NCBI GenBank assembly: GCA_013139755.1
Contig: WTAG01000410.1
Span: 1-11,013, forward strand
Direction of reading: 5' to 3'
Length of the DNA: 11,013 nt
Source of the DNA: Methylomarinum sp.
GTDB lineage: Bacteria; Pseudomonadota; Gammaproteobacteria; Methylococcales; Methylomonadaceae
A program made the translations under genes and the position numbers. The notes below the pieces were generated by a model. It did not search any database. It was given only the letters and a program-made list of their open reading frames with translations, and was not told the origin of the DNA. Shown piece by piece: positions 1 to 6,310 of the stretch (the stretch's first letter is position 1; the number at the start of each line of letters is the position of its first letter).

Positions 1-81
1 TTAATTGGTATTGCTGCTGGTGTTATTCCAGCAATAAAAGCGGCACGCTTGCATCCTCTTGATGCTTTGCGGGCTGAATAG
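1..81 (+). CDS. ABC transporter permease, C-terminal end only (MacB/FtsX type)
   Basis: Only the last 26 codons and the TAG stop are in the window; the start lies to the left. The peptide reads as a final membrane helix followed by PAIKAARLHPLDALRAE. The 'PA.KAARL.P..ALR.E' ending is the usual C-terminus of MacB/LolC/FtsX-type permeases, where it follows the last transmembrane segment on the cytoplasmic side. Such proteins sit in the inner membrane and work with an ATPase to move lipoproteins, peptides or drugs. The gene converges on the DUF1499 gene with a 20-bp gap between stops and no visible terminator. The family call rests on this short tail, so the substrate and subfamily are unknown. 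Confidence 0.62.
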   Translation, partial: LIGIAAGVIPAIKAARLHPLDALRAE

Positions 82-101
82 AGGTGATAAGGCGAGTCAA
101 A

Positions 102-572
102 CTATTTGTGAGTATTTTCTTCCCTGTATTGATATAGTTTTAGCTGCATGATTTTTATAATTTCTTGCAACCGTCTACGGTTAGTACCAAAATCATAATA
201 GCCAACTCTAGAAGCAGAGCGTAAGTGAATGACTTTTGATTTCAGGTCAATTCGAGCTTCAACATCATCGGAAAAACCAAAAATAGCTGATGTAAATGTA
301 GCTAATAAATAATCAGCTGATTTTTCTTGTATTTCTCCACCTTGCTCATTAATTACCTGTTGTAATAGTGACCATGCAAGTTCAGGCTCAGTATCAGGTA
401 GTTTGATGGGGGCTATCATCAATGCTTCACTGCTTACACAGTTAGGTGAATCAGGACATTTTCTTAATTTCCCTTCAATCAACCCAGATGTATATTCAGA
501 GGCTTGAGATGGGTTGAAGGATAGAAAAAAGATGCAAATAAAGGCAGCTGAAATGTTGGGTTTATAAGTCAT
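102..572 (-). CDS. DUF1499 family exported protein
   Basis: 156 aa, function unknown. Residues 1-25 are a Sec-type signal peptide (hydrophobic run AAFICIFFLSF, then SQA before the likely cleavage site), so the mature protein is probably periplasmic. The mature part carries the DUF1499 hallmarks: KCPDSPNCVSSEA at 38-50 (two cysteines, 39 and 45, and the SPNCVSS core) and, near the C-terminus, SASRVGYYDFGTNRRRLQ, which matches the family's 'RSASRvGysDlGvNR.R' motif. Length is normal for the family. The ATG start is backed by AGGA 8 nt upstream. The gene is monocistronic: the neighbouring permease converges on it, and a gene-free repeat region lies behind it. Identification is by family motifs seen in the sequence; no biochemical role is established. 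Confidence 0.9.
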   Translation of the reverse strand: MTYKPNISAAFICIFFLSFNPSQASEYTSGLIEGKLRKCPDSPNCVSSEALMIAPIKLPDTEPELAWSLLQQVINEQGGEIQEKSADYLLATFTSAIFGFSDDVEARIDLKSKVIHLRSASRVGYYDFGTNRRRLQEIIKIMQLKLYQYREENTHK

Positions 573-647
573 GGTTTAGTCCTAGTGGCCAGGAAGAAGA
601 GTAACTACACATTGCAATATTTAAAATATCTCAACAGTTCCAGCACG

Positions 648-678
648 GTAGGTCCGATTAGCAATAGCGTAATCGGAC
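648..678 (+). repeat. REP palindrome with GTAG head (left copy of inverted pair)
   Basis: GTAG at 648-651 is followed by a perfect 9-bp stem GTCCGATTA (652-660) / TAATCGGAC (670-678) with loop GCAATAGCG. A GTAG tetranucleotide plus an adjacent hairpin is the described layout of REP elements mobilised by REP-associated tyrosine transposases (RAYTs). The surrounding 643-679 is repeated in inverted orientation at 848-884 with one mismatch, forming a roughly 240-bp BIME-like unit with heads outward. No RAYT gene is in the window. Confidence 0.8.
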
Positions 679-848
679 GCATGATTATTGGTAATAATCT
701 GGGTCCACAAATAATGTGAAGGTACTGGTTAAGAAGGGTTCGTGAAAAGTGTTGCTATCAGTTTAAACCATTTCTTATTAATATGTGGAAGGTGGTGTTT
801 TTTTGAATTGGTGTTATAAATATTGAGATAAGAGTATGGGTAACATAC

Positions 849-879
849 GTCCGATTACGCTATTGCTAATCGGACCTAC
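849..879 (-). repeat. REP palindrome with GTAG head (right copy of inverted pair)
   Basis: This is the inverted partner of the element at 648-678: stem 849-857 / 867-875, with the GTAG head at 879-876 on minus. The 37-nt arms 643-679 and 848-884 differ at one position. The 168 bp between the arms contains no gene and no further recognisable structure. The right edge touches a fragment of dispersed repeat B (881-985). Confidence 0.8.
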
Positions 880-880
880 C

Positions 881-985
881 GCGCTTTCGATTTTTTCATT
901 TTTCTCTGCACAAGAGTCAAGATCCAACCCCCTGTTTTTCGCGTGAAAAATAGCGACTGCTTTTTCTGCGCTAAATTCTAATCGA
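881..985 (+). repeat. Fragment of dispersed T/C-rich repeat B (B0)
   Basis: The segment from about 885 to 920 (ctttcgattttttcattt, then CAAGAGTCAAGAtCC at about 910) matches 3071-3112, where the same words occur with few changes (CAAGAGTCAAGAcCC). TTTTCTGCGCT near 963 resembles the start of the 79-bp unit at 10304. It has no coding potential. The stretch 573-1140 as a whole holds only the REP pair, this fragment and an A/T palindrome. Confidence 0.55.
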
Positions 986-1026
986 CTTAATCTGAGGCTC
1001 CTTAAAAAACCACATAATAATATTGC

Positions 1027-1050
1027 AATTAAAAAAATATTTTTTTAATT
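1027..1050. other. 24-bp perfect A/T palindrome
   Basis: AATT, seven A, TA, seven T and AATT form an exact 24-bp palindrome about 90 bp before the open frame that leads into the Kunitz lipoprotein. It could act as a weak bidirectional terminator or a bendable promoter-upstream site. All pairs are A:T, so it may also be chance in AT-rich DNA. Confidence 0.4.
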
Positions 1051-1459
1051 AGTATCTCACTTGAAAGAGTCGTAAAGTTGTTTATTATTAATTAGGTAAT
1101 ATCGCCCAACCAGCTTAAATTTAAGGTCTGTACTTTTAGTTTTGATTGATTTTGGCAATTGGGTAGTTAGATTGTATCTTGTGGTGCAAAATAACAGACA
1201 TATTTTATATTGCTCCAATCTTTTTATAATTCACAGTTCGGGACCTGACTTTCTGATTTCTAAAGAAAAAGGCACCAGTCTTAATGCAATTTCATATGGA
1301 TACCCGACAAAGTACACACGCTCTATACACGATCACTTATCAATGATAAATCAAATTATAGGAATAAAAATGGACGTACTTAAAATCAAACCTTACTTAA
1401 TTGTAGGGGGGCACAGCAATATTGAAATCAATAAGCGCTATAGCTATGTTTACCAAAAG

Positions 1460-2536
1460 ATGATGTTTAGTTCTTGGAGTAAGCGGAGGTTAACCCTTAT
1501 TCCTTTTATAATATTGTTGCTTATTATCTCAGGTTGTACTCAAAGTAAAGAAAGTGGTGCTCCAAACGAACTAGCAGTGAATAGCACATCAGATAAGCTA
1601 GAAAAGACTGTGCTGGTGAGTCATGAATACGAGATAATAGATGATAAGGCTCAACGACTGAAGGTGTTTCGCAGAGCACCTGACAGGATAGAAAAAAATG
1701 AGTCAAATTCTCGGTGTTTATTAAAGCCAGAAACCGGGCATTGTAGGGCTGCTATATCTAAATTTTATTTCGATAACTCATCAAATACATGCGAGGTATT
1801 CATTTGGGGAGGGTGTCGCGGAGTGGTTCCATTTGATACGCGCAGTGAGTGTATTAGTGCCTGTATAACGGGTAATAATTCAGAACACATAAATAAATTG
1901 GAAAATAGCCTTTCTAGTTGGCATGTTCTTAAGCGTCAAAAGGGGGCTTCATATCAATATGCAACAGAATTTTCTAGTTGGGTTGGTTTTGGCAATGAAA
2001 CCATTATTTCTGTGAAAAGAGATGTTGTTGTTGAGCGAGAATACCGTTCCTGGAACAACAAGGGGGAAAAAACATTATTTTGGAATGAGTTATCACCAAA
2101 TGAACTTGGCAAACACAAAGAGGGTGCGCCATTAAAAACGATGGACGAGTTATATGACGATTGTCGTGAAATACTGATAACTAAAGGGAGTGAAAAGAAT
2201 CGTATTAACCTTAGTTTTAATAAACGAGGAATAATGAGAACTTGTCTTTATACACCAAAATATTGTGCTGATGATTGTAGTTCAGGTGTGCGCATAAAGA
2301 GTTTAAGTTTCCAAAAATTAAAATATCAAGCTTGTACCAATGATTGGTTATTACAGGTAGAAAAGGATGTTTTGACAGGCGATGGTCAAGGGCATGGCCC
2401 TGACATTGGGTCTTTAGAATGGCGTTCAGTTATTGAGTTCAAATTAGGTATTAGAAATGATCCTAAGGTTCCACCGAAGGAGTCACCACAATGGTGTAAC
2501 TATATAAATGAAAACTTTATTAATTCAGGTATATAA
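1460..2536 (+). CDS. Lipoprotein with a Kunitz/BPTI-type protease-inhibitor domain
   Basis: 358 aa from the chosen ATG. It begins with a lipoprotein signal (SKRR n-region, hydrophobic LTLIPFIILLLII, lipobox ISGC with Cys at nt 1535-1537); Thr at +2 favours outer-membrane sorting. Nucleotides 1715-1864 encode a Kunitz domain. Cysteine spacing is C-8-C-15-C-7-C-11-C-3-C against 8-15-7-12-3 in BPTI, with TGHCRAA at the reactive loop and FIWGGC before the fourth Cys. The residue after Cys2 (P1) is Arg and P1' is Ala, as expected for inhibiting trypsin-like serine proteases. One residue is missing between Cys4 and Cys5. The remaining ~220 residues are not recognised; they hold a cysteine cluster (TCLYTPKYCADDC). 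The frame is open from 1142. An alternative start at 1370 has AGGA 6 nt upstream but would give a very long signal-peptide n-region. The fold is clear; the target protease is unknown. Confidence 0.82.
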   Translation: MMFSSWSKRRLTLIPFIILLLIISGCTQSKESGAPNELAVNSTSDKLEKTVLVSHEYEIIDDKAQRLKVFRRAPDRIEKNESNSRCLLKPETGHCRAAISKFYFDNSSNTCEVFIWGGCRGVVPFDTRSECISACITGNNSEHINKLENSLSSWHVLKRQKGASYQYATEFSSWVGFGNETIISVKRDVVVEREYRSWNNKGEKTLFWNELSPNELGKHKEGAPLKTMDELYDDCREILITKGSEKNRINLSFNKRGIMRTCLYTPKYCADDCSSGVRIKSLSFQKLKYQACTNDWLLQVEKDVLTGDGQGHGPDIGSLEWRSVIEFKLGIRNDPKVPPKESPQWCNYINENFINSGI

Positions 2537-2597
2537 AGCCATGCTGAGGACTGTTGACATCCCCCAACACTGCACCGAACATAATTTGGAATGATTT

Positions 2598-2629
2598 GTT
2601 GGGTTTCGCTATCGCTCTACCCAACCTAC
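2598..2629 (-). repeat. Third REP palindrome with GTAG head
   Basis: On minus, GTAG (2629-2626) is followed by stem GTTGGGT / ACCCAAC (2625-2619 and 2604-2598) around a 14-nt loop containing AGCGATAGCG, which echoes the GCAATAGCG loop of the first two REPs. It shares head and architecture with the pair at 648/879 but has a different stem sequence. It lies 60 bp after the lipoprotein stop and could also limit transcription there. Confidence 0.75.
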
Positions 2630-2661
2630 CGAACTGGCTCTCGCAGGAAACAAATAACGAG

Positions 2662-2824
2662 GCTGTAGAAAAACCTCCAGCCATTTCTTTTAAATCAAAT
2701 TTTCACTCAACCTCCGCGTTTCTACGTGAACTTTAGCTCGGGTTGATCTCTGCAAATTCTATTTGAGGACTCTCTCCGCTGCAAATTTTGCCTCCAATTT
2801 TATACTTGGAGGTTTTCCTACAGC
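2662..2824. repeat. 163-bp element with 18-bp terminal inverted repeats
   Basis: GCTGTAGAAAAACCTCCA (2662-2679) is the reverse complement of 2807-2824 with one mismatch. The right arm can instead pair locally: CCTCCAA (2791-2797) with TTGGAGG (2806-2812), followed by TTTT, which looks like an intrinsic terminator on plus. There is no ORF and no obvious target-site duplication. It is MITE-like, or a structured RNA with two exclusive folds. It is part of the gene-free block 2537-3451. Confidence 0.5.
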
Positions 2825-2835
2825 TTGAACCTCTA

Positions 2836-2943
2836 AAATAACTTGCTGTATTCAGCATCGGGACTACGCAAGAAGATGACTATTTTTAGTAAGATAAACT
2901 TTGTATTGGAAGAATTAGGCAAGTTGATTTTTCTCGTTATAAC
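2836..2943 (+). repeat. Dispersed hairpin repeat A, copy A1
   Basis: It opens with ATAACTTGCTGTATTC and closes with GAATTAGGCAAGTTGAT, an imperfect inverted repeat. The interior (ggactacgca, then gactattttt, gataaactttgtat, agaagaatta) aligns along its length with copy A2 at 4457-4596. It is in the same orientation as A2 and A3. No coding potential. Confidence 0.65.
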
Positions 2944-2975
2944 AAAAAAAGTAAAGTTCCGTTACTTCTGTTCTC

Positions 2976-3125
2976 ATGCTCTTCTTCTCTTCTGTAAAAT
3001 CAGTAGCAGTCGTCCACGCTTCCTTTTTCAGCACTTAACTTGGCAAACATCAGATATCAGCTCTGGCTCTTTCGCTTTTTTCATTTTCCTCTATGCAAGA
3101 GTCAAGACCCGACCTTGCGTAGTTC
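2976..3125 (+). repeat. Dispersed T/C-rich repeat B, copy B1 (one 79-bp-type unit)
   Basis: It contains one clear unit, GCACTTAACTTGGCAAACAT (3031-3050), followed by CAGATATCAGCTCTGGCTCTTTCGC. The minus strand of this unit reads ATG-TTT-GCC-AAG and encodes MFAKLSAEKGSVDDCY then a stop (3050-3000). The downstream part, with CAAGAGTCAAGACCC, repeats fragment B0 at 881-985. Plus-strand open frames here are by-products of the repeat. Confidence 0.65.
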
Positions 3126-3126
3126 G

Positions 3127-3176
3127 CATGCAGGGCGGTGAGGGGAGAGCTGGAGAGAAACCGGCTCTTACCTGAT
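3127..3176 (+). other. Hairpin resembling group II intron domain VI (possible intron 3' scar)
   Basis: AGAGCTGG (3146-3153) pairs with CCGGCTCT (3161-3168) around loop AGAGAAA. Outside this, AGG can pair with CCT, leaving a single A 7 nt from a 3' end ACCTGAT (3170-3176). A bulged branch-point A just before an end in AY is how domain VI of group II introns looks. No convincing domain V or maturase lies upstream, so at most this is a truncated remnant, distinct from the intron at the right edge. Confidence 0.3.
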
Positions 3177-3179
3177 TAT

Positions 3180-3193
3180 GCCGAATTTTCGGC
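3180..3193. other. 14-bp perfect palindrome GCCGAATTTTCGGC-type hairpin
   Basis: GCCGAA-TT-TTCGGC is self-complementary and sits just after the domain VI-like hairpin. It has no following T tract, so a terminator role is not supported. Confidence 0.35.
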
Positions 3194-3296
3194 TGGTGTA
3201 GCGTTTTGTTTCCGCGTCAGGTTTGCTCTTTTGCTCTAAAGAAGTACAGCATTAAGTCTCAACTGCAAAGCGAGACGATAACGCCAAATTCAGTGG

Positions 3297-3379
3297 CCGC
3301 TGGCAGATGTACGATGAACTCTGAAAATACACTGAACTTTGATAAAAAATGACCTCTAAAAAAACTGCGCTGCCAGCGG
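3297..3379. repeat. Inverted repeat CCGCTGGCAG, 63-bp spacer, upstream of the toxin-antitoxin pair
   Basis: CCGCTGGCAG (3297-3306) is exactly reverse-complemented at 3370-3379. It ends 72 bp before the antitoxin start. It may be the ends of a small mobile remnant or a leader hairpin. Together with the elements listed from 2598 on, this accounts for the gene-free block 2537-3451. Confidence 0.4.
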
Positions 3380-3413
3380 TCGACTGGAATTTTTTGTTAG
3401 ATATTGCTAAACT

Positions 3414-3425
3414 TTGTTCATACAA
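3414..3425. promoter_or_regulatory. Candidate operator TTGT-N4-ACAA before the toxin-antitoxin operon
   Basis: The inverted repeat TTGT/ACAA with a 4-bp spacer lies 27 bp before the antitoxin ATG. AbrB/MazE-fold antitoxins usually bind such palindromes in their own promoter. TAATAA at 3429-3434 could be a -10 box. The half-sites are short, so this is a suggestion only. Confidence 0.25.
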
Positions 3426-3451
3426 CTGTAATAACATAACAGGTTCCAATC

Positions 3452-3676
3452 ATGATAAAAGTAAAAGTTACTCCTATTGGAAACTCCATGGGCATTGTAC
3501 TCCCCAAAGAAGCTCTAACAAAACTCAAAACTGGAAAAGGTGAAACATTATATTTAGTTGATTCCCCAGAAGGTTTCATGCTTACACCTTATCAACAAAA
3601 TTTTGAAAAACAAATGGAAGCTGCTGAAAAAGTAATGAAGAAATACCGTAATGCCCTACATGAGCTTGCAAAATGA
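3452..3676 (+). CDS. AbrB/MazE-family antitoxin partnered with Doc
   Basis: 74 aa. Residues 1-47 form an AbrB/SpoVT swapped-hairpin DNA-binding domain: IGNSMGIVLPKEAL at 9-22 is the family signature, followed by LKTGKGETLYLV and PEGFMLTPY. Residues 48-74 are a charged helix (EKQMEAAEKVMKKYRNALHEL), which in such antitoxins docks on and blocks the toxin. It overlaps the Doc gene by 4 bp (ATGA), the normal translational coupling in toxin-antitoxin operons with the antitoxin first. P1 Doc uses Phd as antitoxin; here an AbrB fold takes that place, a combination known in other bacteria. Expected role: neutralise Doc and repress the operon. The Shine-Dalgarno is weak. Confidence 0.88.
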   Translation: MIKVKVTPIGNSMGIVLPKEALTKLKTGKGETLYLVDSPEGFMLTPYQQNFEKQMEAAEKVMKKYRNALHELAK

Positions 3677-4062
3677 AAGAGCCGACTTGGGTTTTACGGG
3701 ATGTTGCCGCCGCCGTTCAGCAAATGCTATTATCTGAGCATGGTGGGCTTTCAGGAATACGAGATGAAGCTTTACTTGATTCAGCTTTGTTTCGTCCTCA
3801 AAACCTTTTTGCCTATAGAGAGTCAGTATCAATTTTTGATTTAGCAGCTTCATACAGCTATGGGCTAGCACTCAACCATCCATTTATTGACGGAAATAAA
3901 AGAGTGGCACTCACAGTTTCAGCTATTTTTTTAGAAATTAATGGCTACTCTCTTAATGCTACAGAAGCAGAAGCAGTTATTACTTTTGAACATTTAGCCT
4001 CAGGAAAATTAACTGAGAAACAACTTTCTGCTTGGTTCCATGACTTTACCCAACATTCCTAG
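3673..4062 (+). CDS. doc: Doc (death-on-curing) family toxin, Fic fold
   Basis: 129 aa, the usual Doc length. The active-site loop is HPFIDGNKRVAL (H69 to L80): catalytic His69, acidic Asp73, and GNK-R in place of the Fic G-x-G-R. The Lys and the loss of the second glycine mark the Doc branch, which phosphorylates elongation factor Tu with ATP rather than AMPylating targets. P1 Doc has HIFNDANKR at the same place. The N-terminal part (LSGIRDEALLDSALFRPQNLFAY) matches the family's substrate-side 'R....L..AL.RP....' segment. All key residues are intact, so the toxin should be active. Its stop is 3 bp from that of the convergent gene at 4066-4434, with no terminator between them. Confidence 0.92.
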   Translation: MKEPTWVLRDVAAAVQQMLLSEHGGLSGIRDEALLDSALFRPQNLFAYRESVSIFDLAASYSYGLALNHPFIDGNKRVALTVSAIFLEINGYSLNATEAEAVITFEHLASGKLTEKQLSAWFHDFTQHS

Positions 4063-4065
4063 AAT

Positions 4066-4434
4066 TTATTTTCCTTGAGGCAATACCATTGGCACTTTAA
4101 ATTTAATTCTGGATTCGGAACTTTTAGTTTCCGTTGAACTTCCTTTAGCACCAAAACCAATTGAACCAACAGATATACCACCTTTAGCAGATGCTTCAGT
4201 TCCTTCTTGCGCGTGAACAGAAACATCAAACTCTATAGCTTGTACCGAATCTAAAAAGGTATGTTTACTATCTTCAGTATGAAGGTAGCCAAAATGCTTG
4301 GCATTTCCTGAGTCATCAACTTGAACATTTTTGGGCTTAACCATAGCAGTTGAGTCTTGTAACTCTGAACCAGCCTCTTCGATTCCTTTTGCAACCTGAA
4401 CTAACGTTTCTCTAATAAAGTCTTTTAATTCCAT
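4066..4434 (-). CDS. Unidentified small protein (MELKDFI N-terminus, glycine-rich middle)
   Basis: 122 aa, family not identified with certainty. The N-terminus MELKDFIRETLVQVAKGIEE looks like an amphipathic helix. Residues 66-78 (AIEFDVSVHAQEG) and 109-119 (RIKFKVPMVLP) are beta-strand-like and flank a Gly/Ser-rich stretch (84-107, KGGISVGSIGFGAKGSS). No signal peptide, membrane segment or cysteines. I recall small conserved proteins with the same ends (MELKDFI, IKF.VP..LP) near accessory genes, including proteins of the trypsin-co-occurring type, but cannot confirm membership. It converges on Doc with a 3-bp gap, so the two transcripts probably overlap. Repeat A2 lies directly upstream. The ATG has GGAA about 7 nt before it. 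Confidence 0.7.
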   Translation of the reverse strand: MELKDFIRETLVQVAKGIEEAGSELQDSTAMVKPKNVQVDDSGNAKHFGYLHTEDSKHTFLDSVQAIEFDVSVHAQEGTEASAKGGISVGSIGFGAKGSSTETKSSESRIKFKVPMVLPQGK

Positions 4435-4456
4435 ATATTATTCCAATTTAATATCT

Positions 4457-4596
4457 AACCATGAAATAACTTGCTGTGTTCTACGTCACGCCCTACGCAG
4501 GGCACTATATTTTTTTCACCGCGATAAACTTCGCATAAGAAGAACAAGGCAAGTTGATTGACAAGTTATAATAATTTAAAGCTATCGTGGGTTTTA
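4457..4596 (+). repeat. Dispersed hairpin repeat A, copy A2
   Basis: The arms ATAACTTGCTGTGTTCT (4466-4482) and AGAACAAGGCAAGTTGAT (4541-4558) are nearly complementary, with a nested GCCCT-ACGC-AGGGC hairpin (4490-4503). The flanks AACCATGAAATAACT on the left and GATTGACAAGTTATAA, then TTTAAAGCT, on the right recur at copy A3 (7662-7745). The interior aligns with A1. No ORF. Confidence 0.7.
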
Positions 4597-4640
4597 TTTC
4601 CATGATTCTCTGCTTTTATTTCACATGTATCATTGAAGTG

Positions 4641-4681
4641 GTATAAATGAAAATGGAGCTTTTCAGCTCCATTAAAAAAAA
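4641..4681 (-). terminator. Intrinsic terminator of the GNAT operon
   Basis: An 8-bp perfect stem, AATGGAGC (4652-4659) / GCTCCATT (4666-4673), has a 6-nt loop. On the minus strand it is followed by a T-rich tail (TTTTCATTT). It lies about 30 bp past the stop of the GNAT gene. On plus it is followed by A residues, so it terminates minus-strand transcription only. Confidence 0.75.
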
Positions 4682-4703
4682 TATAAACCAAATATTTTTA
4701 ATA

Positions 4704-5171
4704 CTAAAGCCTATAAAAATGTTCAGTACTTTCTTTGCGGTATAAGTTTGAAATAGAGTGCGAAAGCGAAAACCCCTTTGAAATTAAGAATGGTGATAAT
4801 CTTTCATTTCGCTCATCAGGAACAGTAATTAAAGTATCTGAGGAATCCAATGTAGACAAAGCTAAGTCCATTAACTGATCCCCCACAGTTTGGTTTCTGT
4901 GAGAGGGAACAACATAGAATGTACATATTTTACTTTCTTGTTGTGTTTTCTTTAAAAGAGCTGTTCCTATAATTTGATCACCGTCGTTAGCTATCAAAAT
5001 TTGTCTTTCACCAGAAGGTAAATTCCGTCGAAAAGTAAAATTAATCCATGAGTTAAAAGTAGGGTACAAGGGGGCAACGTCTGAGAGTAGCTCTTTTAAC
5101 AAGGAAAATTTAATGTCATTGCAAACAGCTACGCCAAGGGACGGTTTTATTACTATATTAGCTCTTTTCAT
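4704..5171 (-). CDS. GNAT-family N-acetyltransferase
   Basis: 155 aa, a single GNAT domain that should transfer acetyl from acetyl-CoA; the acceptor is unknown. Visible elements: GDQIIGTALLKK (beta strands 2-3), then motif A CTFYVVPSHRNQTVGDQLMDLAL, a strand followed by the pyrophosphate-binding R-N-Q-T-V-G loop and helix, then strand 5 and a C-terminal half (SPFLISKGFSLSHSISNLY, 'GF' after motif B). The ATG at 5171 is preferred over TTG 3 nt upstream because GAGAGG lies 5 nt before it. It follows the 344-aa membrane protein by about 75 bp on the same strand and is followed by an intrinsic terminator, so the two probably form an operon diverging from ASCH and the kinase. ASCH-GNAT neighbourhoods are known, which makes a shared nucleic-acid or nucleotide substrate plausible but unproven. 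Confidence 0.82.
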   Translation of the reverse strand: MKRANIVIKPSLGVAVCNDIKFSLLKELLSDVAPLYPTFNSWINFTFRRNLPSGERQILIANDGDQIIGTALLKKTQQESKICTFYVVPSHRNQTVGDQLMDLALSTLDSSDTLITVPDERNERLSPFLISKGFSLSHSISNLYRKESTEHFYRL

Positions 5172-5248
5172 CAAGTCCTCTCTTATTGTCGTGTTTACGC
5201 TTAAGTATCTAGTGATAATGTTTTTTGGTCTGGGTCGTTAAATTCAGG

Positions 5249-6283
5249 TCAATCTTCTATGCATTCTACATTATTTTCAGATATTTTCCAGAGCCATGTC
5301 GACAAATGACTTCCACAAGCCCCCAAAAGTACTATAAAAATAATAGCCAATAATATGTCCCGTTTTCTAACATGTCTTCTTGTGAATTTAGCGAATGCTG
5401 AAAAATGATCTATATTAGTAGTACTAGTGGCACCGCCCCCCTTCCAATGATAAATTAACATTTGATCGGGTGTTTTCTTTTCAGTGGTATCTTTTAAATA
5501 TAAGTAGTTATCCCACAAATCTTTTTCTAAAATACGACAGCGATGAAAATCATCATGAGACATTTTAAACTCAGAATCAGCTTCCCGTATTAAGAAAAAA
5601 TGTATCGCTAAAATATGAGAATCTAATTGAAGCTTGCTTTGTATTTTTTTTGGTAGGTTTCGAGCTTCATTAACTCTAAAGTCAACCATTTCAACCTTTT
5701 CAAAGTGATTCGTAATCCATGAATCCTTGGGCTTGTATAAATGTGAGATACTTTTTTTACCCTCTTCGTTTAATTCTATTCTAAATCTAAAATAACCGTG
5801 TGTAGGGATATCCTCTTTATTGGTGGTCGAATTTTTTATGTTTAGTAAGTCAGCAGGAAAGCAGATGGTGGTTCCTTTTTTTGCATCTCCTTCGTCTAAT
5901 GGTTTGATCTGTACTCCACCAGGGGACTTAGGTTCTTCTTTTAAGATTTGAGAGAAAAATCTAAGTGAATCACCCTTAGAAAAAGTAATGTCATGGATAT
6001 CATTATCAACTGTTGCGTTGTTCTTTACAGTGCTGTTAAAAATGGCTGAAAGTAATTCGTCATGACTACAAACTTTTTCTCCTAATTCGGCTACGTACCC
6101 AATTTTTTGTGTATCAAAGGGTAAATAAAAATTAATAGACTTATAAGCTCCTTCCATGGATAATTTTACACCTATATCCAGATATTCGACTTGACTGGAG
6201 TCCAGTGACCAGTAGTTAAAATGAAGTTCTATTTTAGGATTCCCACTTGGCTCATCGAGCCAAAAAGCTAAACTTCTTGCCAC
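5249..6283 (-). CDS. Unidentified 344-aa protein with a C-terminal membrane anchor
   Basis: Not recognised. The first ~300 residues look soluble and mostly beta-rich, with no signal peptide. Near the C-terminus a basic stretch (RRHVRKR, 302-308) precedes one hydrophobic helix (about 309-328, ILLAIIFIVLLGACG) and a short acidic tail (SENNVECIED), so the predicted topology is a cytoplasmic body anchored by its tail in the inner membrane. A glycine patch (WKGGGATSTT) sits just before the anchor. The start is GTG with GGAG 8 nt upstream and a stop codon directly before it, so it is firm. The start lies only 27 bp from the divergent ASCH start. The partner downstream is a GNAT enzyme. Membrane-anchored proteins of this kind often serve as effectors in defence modules; that role is inference. 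Confidence 0.75.
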   Translation of the reverse strand: MARSLAFWLDEPSGNPKIELHFNYWSLDSSQVEYLDIGVKLSMEGAYKSINFYLPFDTQKIGYVAELGEKVCSHDELLSAIFNSTVKNNATVDNDIHDITFSKGDSLRFFSQILKEEPKSPGGVQIKPLDEGDAKKGTTICFPADLLNIKNSTTNKEDIPTHGYFRFRIELNEEGKKSISHLYKPKDSWITNHFEKVEMVDFRVNEARNLPKKIQSKLQLDSHILAIHFFLIREADSEFKMSHDDFHRCRILEKDLWDNYLYLKDTTEKKTPDQMLIYHWKGGGATSTTNIDHFSAFAKFTRRHVRKRDILLAIIFIVLLGACGSHLSTWLWKISENNVECIED

Positions 6284-6310
6284 TATTTATTCTCCACTAA
6301 GGTGCGGTAA

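Noticed and set aside
1078..1102. TTGTTT and TAATAT as a promoter for the lipoprotein gene
   Set aside because: The spacing is only 13 bp, too short for sigma70.
2843..3175. Plus-strand open frame of 110 codons
   Set aside because: It lies wholly in repeats A1 and B1 and the domain VI-like hairpin; its composition follows the repeat, with no start signal or family motif.
3349..3543. Plus-strand open frame overlapping the antitoxin start
   Set aside because: It is out of frame with the AbrB antitoxin, which has a clear family signature and couples to Doc.
4457..4596. Repeat A as an integron attC site
   Set aside because: It has the size and imperfect inverted ends, but lacks the RYYYAAC and GTTRRRY core sites, no integrase is seen, and genes between copies point both ways.
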